Assembly (NCBI GenBank): GCA_034675265.1 | Contig: JAUCDK010000046.1 | Coordinates: 1-5,676, forward strand | From: UBA7396 sp034675265 | GTDB lineage: Bacteria > Patescibacteriota > Gracilibacteria > BD1-5 > UBA6164 | Reading direction: 5' to 3' | Length of the DNA: 5,676 nt | Shown: one piece after another, positions 1 through 4,525 of the stretch | Layout of the letters: every line of letters starts with the position of its first letter | How positions within the stretch are numbered: the stretch's first letter is position 1 | The notes under the pieces: generated by a model | What the model was told of the DNA's origin: nothing | The model's input: the letters and a program-made list of their open reading frames with translations, nothing else | Database searches by the model: none | Translations under genes and position numbers: made by a program

Positions 1-1293
1 CGTTTAGGAAAATGACAATTAGATGATTATTCAAAAATGTATACAGAAAAAACTATTCATGGTTTACTTAATGATTTAGATACATTTTTATCATCTCAAA
101 AAGGTCAATCATTAAACTTATCTGATTTGAGTACACAAGTTTCAAGAATTTTATCAAATATTTTTCATGGAGTTGCAGATATAGAAATTATAGATAAACA
201 TTCAGGAAAAAAAATGGATGCTCCAAGACATAGTGCATACAGAGATTTTTCAATTATGAATGGATATGTTTTAAGAATGAGTTATCCAAGTGCTTTTGCT
301 CCTGATTTTGAATATTTGTATCGTATGTTTGCAAAATTAGAACACAATACTGAAGAAGAAATTGAAAATTTAATACCAGAGTGAGTGATTGGGAAAATAT
401 ATCAAAAATTAGAAATTTTCTTAAAAAGATTTGAAAAAAATGGTACTGCATTACAATTAGCGCATATTTTTGAAAATGCTTTGAATAATAAAGGGGTTCA
501 TGTATATTTTCAATGAATCTATAATCAAGATAAGTACCCGGTAAGATTTGAAATGCTCTCAAGAGTTCAACAAAATTCATGAGATAAACAATACAATATT
601 AAAGATTTTATTAGTGGAATTGAGCAGATTCAAAGAGATGATTTGTTAAAAAGATTAATTCGTCATATTATATTGAAAGCAGTAGAAATAATTCGTGATT
701 TTCCTGATACATCACTTTCTATTAATATGGAGTATGGTGATATTGTTGATGAAGAACTTATTACATTATTAGAAAATCTTACAAATCAATGATTTCCTGC
801 CAATAAAATAGCATTAGAACTCATAGAATCAAAATGGAGTGATGATGATATTATTTTAAATAATTTAAAAAGATTAAAACAAAAAGGATTTAAAATCGCA
901 ATGGATGATTTTTGAGCTTGAGAATCAAATATTAATAGATTATTAAGACTTTTGGAAGCAAAATTACTTGATATTGTAAAAATTGATGGTTGAATTGTAA
1001 AAGCATTATCAACATGAGAAAAAACTCCATTGATGTATAGAGTAAGGAAAAAAGTTGCAAATATTATTATGTGAGTTTCAAATAAAAATAATCCAACCGA
1101 TAGTGAATCAGTTATAAAAATGATCGTTTCTGTTTGTAAAAATCACTGAGTTTCAGTAGTCGCTGAATATATTGAAAATAAAGAATTATTTGAAAAATTG
1201 AAAAAAATGTGAGTAAGCTATTTTCAATGATATTATCTTTCAAAACCAATTCCTGAAAAAGAATTATTAAAAGAAATTGATAATAAAAAATAA
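1..1293 (+). CDS. EAL-domain protein, probable c-di-GMP phosphodiesterase (5' end missing)
   Basis: The reading frame is open from base 1 to the TAA at 1291-1293 when UGA is read as Gly, giving 430 codons (numbered here from base 1); 13 are TGA. The start lies upstream. The ATG at 37 is a poor start because the frame stays open before it and no ribosome site is visible. Codons ~170-425 form an EAL domain, which hydrolyses the second messenger c-di-GMP to pGpG. The family's metal and catalytic residues are all visible: E184 (motif reads E-M-L instead of E-A-L), N242, E273 and E276 in L-E-L-I-E-S, D302/D303 in D-D-F-G-A-G-E-S, K327 in K-I-D, E389 in A-E-Y-I-E and Q409 in F-Q-G-Y. The usual FQP(I/L) entry motif is FQGI, with the Gly encoded by UGA. 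Codons ~25-115 resemble a GAF-type sensor fold, but this is a weak call. No GGDEF domain is visible. Catalytic activity is inferred from residue conservation. Confidence 0.9.
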
Positions 1294-1306
1294 AAGTATT
1301 AAAAAT

Positions 1307-1335
1307 TTGACAAAAATAGTTTTGTGTGGTGTAAT
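1307..1335 (+). promoter_or_regulatory. Strong sigma70-type promoter just after the EAL gene
   Basis: A consensus -35 box TTGACA (1307-1312) is followed by a 17-base spacer and TGTAAT (1330-1335). The spacer ends in TGG, which makes an extended -10. Transcription would start near 1342. It begins only 14 bases after the EAL stop codon and points towards a terminator at 1413-1447, so it appears to drive a short transcript. Confidence 0.65.
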
Positions 1336-1359
1336 ATATTTACATTACTTCATAACTAT

Positions 1360-1383
1360 ATGGCCATGGCATGAGGATACTAA
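1360..1383 (+). CDS. Possible seven-codon leader peptide containing a UGA-Gly codon
   Basis: ATG GCC ATG GCA TGA GGA TAC TAA reads M-A-M-A-G-G-Y under code 25. It sits about 18 bases after the predicted transcription start and 30 bases before the terminator stem, a position typical of leader peptides. Tandem UGA-GGA glycine codons are its only distinctive content. No Shine-Dalgarno sequence precedes it, although none of the real genes here has one either. An ORF this short easily arises by chance, so the call is speculative. Confidence 0.2.
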
Positions 1384-1412
1384 AAAAAAGTAAAAAATAA
1401 TTTTATTTTTTA

Positions 1413-1447
1413 AACCAAGCAAAAAAGTTTGCTTGGTTATTTTTTTT
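1413..1447 (+). terminator. Intrinsic terminator between the EAL gene and miaB
   Basis: A perfect 11-bp stem pairs AACCAAGCAAA (1413-1423) with TTTGCTTGGTT (1428-1438) around an AAAG loop, followed by A and an eight-base T tract (1440-1447). It should end the short transcript starting near 1342 and any read-through from the EAL gene, whose stop is 120 bases upstream and has no other terminator. Confidence 0.88.
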
Positions 1448-1456
1448 CTATATAAT
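1429..1456 (+). promoter_or_regulatory. Probable miaB promoter
   Basis: A perfect TATAAT (1451-1456) lies 33 bases before the miaB ATG and just past the terminator's T tract. The best -35 is weak: TTGCTT at 1429-1434 with a 16-base spacer, inside the right arm of the terminator stem. Start of transcription would be near 1463, giving a short 5' leader of about 27 bases. The -10 is convincing; the -35 is not. Confidence 0.5.
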
Positions 1457-1489
1457 CAAACCCAGTTTTAATTTTAAATATAAAAGCAG

Positions 1490-2923
1490 ATGAAGACTTA
1501 TTACATAAAGACATTTGGATGTGAAATGAATAAAGCAGATAGTGAGAAAATAAATATGATTTTATTACAATCGGGGTTTAGAAAAACGCCTGACTATAAA
1601 ACAGCAGATCTTGTGATATTAAATACGTGTAGTGTAAGAAAAAAATGAGAAGATAAAGTATACAGTATGCTCAAAGAAATAAGAGATTTAAATGAAGAAT
1701 CAGGAAAAAAAACAATTGTAGGAATTACAGGATGTATGGTGAGAAAAACATGAATGAATCAAAAATATTTTCAAGACTCTCAAAGAGAAACTGCAAAAGA
1801 AATTACATATATAAAGGATAGTTCATGAATTTTTAATCACGATGATAAGTTGTTTCCTAAATTAGAAAATCTTGATTTTACTTTGAGAATTGAAGAAGTA
1901 AAATATATTAATTTGATTTTGACTCATATTTATGGTGAAAAAGTAGGAAGTGATGACAAATTTGATGATTATTTAAAACAAGCACAACTGAGAGAAAATA
2001 AATTTTCAGCTTCAGTAATAGTTCAAACAGGATGTGATAATTTCTGTACTTTTTGTATTGTTCCTTATACGAGAGGAAGAGAAATTTCAAGAGAACATTC
2101 AGAAATTATTCAAGAAATAAAAAATTTAGCTCAAACTGGAACCAAAGAAATTTCTCTAGTAGGACAAAATGTAAATAGTTATGGAAAACAAAAAAATCTT
2201 AAACTTTGGAATGAAGAAAAATCAAAATGGAACGATGGTTTTTGAGTTTCTCCATTTAGAGCTTTGTTAGATGATATTAATCAAATAGAATGAATTGATA
2301 GAATTCGTTTTACTTCATCAAATCCTCATGATATGACTTCAGATATTCTTGATGCACATTTTGATTTGGATAAAACCTGTAATTATCTTCATTTTGCACT
2401 TCAATCTGGAAATGACGAAATGCTAAAAAGAATGAATAGAAGACATACATATGCAGATTTTAAACAAATGGTAGAATATTTAAGAAAAAAAGACCCACTT
2501 TTTTCTATTTCAACAGATATTATTGTATGATATTCTGGAGAAACAGAAGAAATGTTTCAAGATACACTCAAGGCAGTTGCTGAGTTAGAAATAGATTTTG
2601 TTTATATTGCAAGATATTCAGTAAGACAAGGAACTCTTGCATCAAAAATTTATCCTGACGATGTACCAGATGCTATTAAAGCTGAAAGATGGCATACACT
2701 CAATGCTGTTTTGGAAGAGAATGTGAGAAAAAGATGAGAAAAAATGTTATGAAGAGAAGAAGATATTTTAATTTCTTGAGAAAAAGATGGAGATTTTTTT
2801 GGAAGAACTAGAAATTTTAAAGAAGTATTTTTTCCTAAAAAAGAATGAGTAAATATTTGAGATCTTACAAAAGTGAGAATTACTGAACTTGATGGATGGA
2901 CTCTAAAATGAGAAAATGTATAA
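1490..2923 (+). CDS. miaB: tRNA-2-methylthio-N6-dimethylallyladenosine synthase MiaB
   Basis: A 477-residue radical-SAM methylthiotransferase that adds the 2-methylthio group to i6A37 in tRNAs with A36, after MiaA has prenylated the base. Length is normal for MiaB. The N-terminal UPF0004 domain carries the first Fe-S ligands C11 (T-F-G-C-E-M-N), C47 (N-T-C-S) and C82 (T-G-C-M). The radical-SAM CxxxCxxC is C182, C186, C189 (C-D-N-F-C-T-F-C). Family hallmarks follow: L-V-G-Q-N-V-N-S-Y-G, F-T-S-S-N-P-H-D, A-L-Q-S-G-N-D and S-T-D-I-I-V-G-Y-S-G-E-T. A C-terminal TRAM domain starts around G-R-T-R-N-F and runs to the end. Twelve in-frame TGA codons, several at conserved glycines, would break it into fragments under the standard code. 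The stretch between C82 and C182 seems about 25 residues longer than in E. coli MiaB. The ATG at 1490 is chosen because the conserved N-terminus begins at once. A relative such as MtaB or RimO is unlikely given the Q-N-V-N-S-Y-G motif. Confidence 0.96.
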
Positions 2924-2956
2924 AAAAAAGAGAATTTATAAAAATTCTCTTTTTTT
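2923..2956. terminator. Bidirectional terminator between miaB and efp
   Basis: A 15-bp perfect inverted repeat (2923-2937 with 2942-2956) around ATAA has a G-A-G-A-A-T-T-T core flanked by seven A and seven T, so it ends transcription on either strand. It begins on the last base of the miaB stop codon, and its right base overlaps the efp stop codon (complement of 2955-2957). Confidence 0.85.
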
Positions 2957-3518
2957 ATTTTGCTCTTTCTTGATATTCTCCACTTTCAGTGTTTACAATT
3001 ACATCGTCTCCTTGATTAATAAATCCAGGAACTTTTAGAGTTAAACCTGTATTTGTAACAGCATCTTTTGTAATTTTTCAATCAGCAGTATTTCCTTTTA
3101 CTCCTGGTTCACATTCCACAATAGTAAGTCTTACGTTTGTAGGTAATACAAGTCATACAAATTTTCCTTCAAATTGTTGAATATCAACAGTATTTCCTTC
3201 AATTAAGAAAAATTTCATATCACCAATAGTTTCATCATCAAGTTCAATTTGTTCATATGTATCTTGATTCATAAAAGCGTATGTACCACCAGCTCCATAT
3301 AAATATTCAAATCTTGCTCTTTCAAGAATTACATCATCTAATTTATCTTCTCAGTTGAAAGTTCTATCTGTCATAGATCAGTTAAAAAGATTTTTTAATC
3401 TCATTTTGATAGTAGTAGCTCATCTTCCAGCTCTATGATATTCCCATTTTGATACAAAAAATAATTCTGCATCAATTTTTAGTACAGTACCTGGTTTTGC
3501 TTCAAATGCTGTTTTCAT
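2955..3518 (-). CDS. efp: Elongation factor P with arginine at the modification site
   Basis: This gene encodes 187 residues, the usual EF-P length. EF-P binds between the P and E sites of the ribosome and relieves stalling at consecutive prolines. Domain I (KOW-like, ~1-64) opens with M-K-T-A and has the loop H-R-A-G-R-G; domains II and III are OB folds, ending in the family signature G-D-D-V-I-V-N-T then S-G-E-Y. The loop-tip residue is R32, where E. coli has the beta-lysylated K34. This matches the arginine-type EF-P that EarP rhamnosylates in Pseudomonas, and K-M-R-L-K-N-L and D-K-L-D-D-V-I-L also resemble that type. The one-residue-longer loop of EfpL/YeiP is absent. Five glycines are UGA, including G33 next to R32. 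ATG at 3518 matches the family N-terminus; no Shine-Dalgarno is seen. It is the last gene of the frr-rpmG-efp cluster, 62 bases after rpmG with a hairpin between. Whether R32 is modified cannot be seen here. Confidence 0.95.
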
Positions 3519-3539
3519 ATTTTTAATAGTTAATTTTAA

Positions 3540-3571
3540 AATCTAAAACCGGTGCTATAAAAACACCGGTT
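3540..3571 (-). terminator. Hairpin between rpmG and efp, possible partial terminator
   Basis: On the minus strand an 8-bp perfect GC-containing stem, AACCGGTG (3571-3564) with CACCGGTT (3554-3547), encloses a nine-base loop and is followed by TTAGATTTT. The T tract is interrupted, so it may only attenuate, allowing rpmG to be made in excess of efp. I see no convincing promoter between it and efp, which supports read-through. It could also be an mRNA-stabilising 3' hairpin left by processing. Confidence 0.55.
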
Positions 3572-3580
3572 AGGGAAGAA

Positions 3581-3760
3581 TTACCCTTTTTTAATTTCTT
3601 TCATTTTTAAAACTTCGTGTTTTTTTGTAACTTTATTATATTTTCTTAAAGTTAATTTTTCTCCTGGACCAAAGTTTTTTTTGTTAATATTAGTAATATG
3701 TACTAAATTTCCAGTTTCTTCTGAGTAAAACCCAACGTAAGTTCTTTTACCTTTTGCCAT
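3581..3760 (-). CDS. rpmG: 50S ribosomal protein L33 (bL33)
   Basis: A 59-residue basic protein of the large subunit near the E site. It starts M-A-K-G-K-R like E. coli L33 (M-A-K-G-I-R), continues with Y-S-E-E-T-G-N and the family's E-K-L-T-L-R-K-Y-N (E. coli E-K-L-E-L-K-K-F-D), and ends lysine-rich. It has no cysteines, so it is the zinc-free (C-) form. All six glycines use GGN codons and none uses UGA, unlike the neighbouring genes. The ATG at 3760 is fixed by the conserved N-terminus and no Shine-Dalgarno precedes it. It lies 95 bases after frr and 62 before efp on the same strand. The central segment H-I-T-N-I-N-K-K-N is divergent, but the ends and length make the family clear. Confidence 0.93.
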   Translation of the reverse strand: MAKGKRTYVGFYSEETGNLVHITNINKKNFGPGEKLTLRKYNKVTKKHEVLKMKEIKKG

Positions 3761-3766
3761 ACAAGT

Positions 3767-3795
3767 ATTATAAGTTATAAATATTTTTTTGAAAA
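3767..3795 (-). promoter_or_regulatory. Second candidate rpmG promoter, leaderless spacing
   Basis: On the minus strand TTTTCA (3795-3790), a 17-base spacer and TATAAT (3772-3767) end six bases before the rpmG ATG. Transcription would start at or beside the A of the start codon, making a leaderless mRNA. The -35 overlaps the inverted repeat TTTTTGAA/TTCAAAAA. In DNA this AT-rich, TATAAT can occur by chance. Confidence 0.3.
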
Positions 3796-3813
3796 TTCAA
3801 AAACTACCGTCCC

Positions 3814-3841
3814 ATTATATGAAAAAGTTTTAAAATACAAA
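3814..3841 (-). promoter_or_regulatory. Candidate rpmG promoter with GC-rich discriminator
   Basis: On the minus strand TATAAT (3819-3814) lies 16 bases after a poor -35, TTTGTA (3841-3836). The bases right after the -10 read GGGACGG, strikingly GC-rich here. Transcription would start near 3808, giving a leader of about 48 bases. The -35 also forms half of a weak TACAAA/TTTGTA hairpin (3852-3836) that might weakly terminate frr. Confidence 0.4.
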
Positions 3842-3855
3842 TTTTTTTTGTACTT

Positions 3856-4401
3856 TTACACTTTCATAATGTCTTCTTCTTTTTTCTTAAGAGATTCATC
3901 AATTTTTTTATTTGCATCATCAACTAATTTTTGAAGTTGAGTTTCATAATTTTTTACATCATCTTCTGTAATTTCTTTTGCATCTTTTCCAACTTTAATA
4001 TCTTTTAAGCTATCTTGTCTTGAATTTCTTACTGAAACTTTTGCTTCTTCTGAGAATTTTTTAGCAACTTTACAAAGATCTTTTCTTCTTTCTTCTGTTA
4101 ATAGTGGAATTTTAATCATAACACTATCAGCCATAGTTTGTGGATTTAATCCAACTCCAGCATCAGTAATTGCTTTTGCTATAGAGTGAATTTGGCTTCT
4201 GTCCCAAGGAACTATCGAAAGAGTTTGAGAATCAAGAATATTAATTGATGCAACATTTTTAATAGGAGTCAGACTTCCATAGCTATCTACTCTTACATCT
4301 TCTATCATGGCAGGATTTGCCCTTCCAGCTTGTAATTTTGAAAATTCTACTTCTAAGTGGTGAAGCGATTTTTCAATTCAATTTTTTGCTTTTTCTAACA
4401 T
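3856..4401 (-). CDS. frr: Ribosome recycling factor
   Basis: A 181-residue protein that works with EF-G to split the post-termination ribosome so the subunits can be reused. Length fits the family (E. coli 185). Hallmarks in order: L-Q-A-G-R-A-N-P (~24-30, opening the helical domain I), Y-G-S-L-T-P-I (41-47, domain II), D-R-S-Q (67-70), G-L-N-P (84-87), P-L-L-T-E-E-R-R-K-D-L (99-109) and V-R-N-S-R-Q-D (124-130). R128 aligns with the essential Arg132 of E. coli. The C-terminal half is a charged helical hairpin. The start is ATG at 4401: the next ATG, at 4308, would lose the A-G-R motif, and the early frame contains one UGA, read as Gly8, which hides the true start under the standard code. It is first in the frr-rpmG-efp cluster and has its own promoter. 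Being beside rpmG and efp instead of the common pyrH/tsf neighbours is noteworthy. Confidence 0.96.
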
Positions 4402-4432
4402 AGTAATTTAGTTAATAGGTATTGATAGCATT

Positions 4433-4460
4433 ATTATAAAGACTTTTTTATTAATTTCAA
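4433..4460 (-). promoter_or_regulatory. Promoter of the frr cluster
   Basis: On the minus strand TTGAAA (4460-4455), a 16-base spacer and a perfect TATAAT (4438-4433) place the start of transcription near 4426, about 25 bases before the frr ATG. Its -35 is back-to-back with that of the rightward promoter at 4467. Confidence 0.65.
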
Positions 4461-4466
4461 TTTTTT

Positions 4467-4495
4467 TTGACATATTAAGGAAAATACACTACACT
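4467..4495 (+). promoter_or_regulatory. Promoter of the secreted-protein gene
   Basis: A consensus TTGACA (4467-4472) with a 17-base spacer and TACACT (4490-4495, four of six matches) predicts a start near 4502, 24 bases before the ATG at 4526. It diverges from the frr promoter, the two -35 boxes being separated by six T residues (4461-4466). Confidence 0.6.
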
Positions 4496-4525
4496 TTTGC
4501 TACTTAATATTTAATTTTCAGTAAT

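Larger units (their letters stand above)
1342..1447 (+). ncRNA. Predicted short transcript (small RNA or miaB leader)
   Basis: This stretch lies between a near-consensus promoter and a strong intrinsic terminator, so it should yield an RNA of about 105 nt. I recognise no known RNA family: it lacks SRP RNA, 6S, tmRNA and c-di-GMP riboswitch signatures. Its only GC-rich part is around 1362-1377, including the palindrome GCCATGGC (1363-1370). It contains a seven-codon ORF at 1360-1383 (M-A-M-A-G-G-Y under code 25) and an A/T-only inverted repeat at 1392-1411. It could be a free small RNA, an mRNA for a tiny peptide, or an attenuator leader in front of miaB. The ends are inferred, not observed. 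Confidence 0.4.

Noticed and set aside
254..580. 108-codon minus-strand open frame opposite the EAL gene
   Set aside because: It lies wholly antisense to the conserved EAL protein, has no domain features, and exists because AT-rich antisense frames stay open.
1371..1380. ATGAGGATAC resembling the MS2 coat-protein hairpin or a Shine-Dalgarno site
   Set aside because: The matching stem is absent, and no gene starts at the right distance after the GAGG.
1392..1411. A/T-only inverted repeat as a separate terminator
   Set aside because: It has no G-C pairs and a two-base loop, while a far better terminator lies two bases downstream.
1908..2090. 60-codon minus-strand open frame inside miaB
   Set aside because: It is antisense to the radical-SAM core of MiaB and has no promoter, start signal or recognisable sequence.
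1490..2923. miaB as a pseudogene broken by many stop codons
   Set aside because: Every interruption is TGA in the same frame, often at a conserved Gly, and the same holds in the other genes; recoding explains all of them.
3785..3802. Inverted repeat TTTTTGAA/TTCAAAAA between frr and rpmG as a terminator
   Set aside because: Its loop is only two bases, the stem is almost all A/T, and no T tract follows on the minus strand; at most it is an operator-like palindrome.
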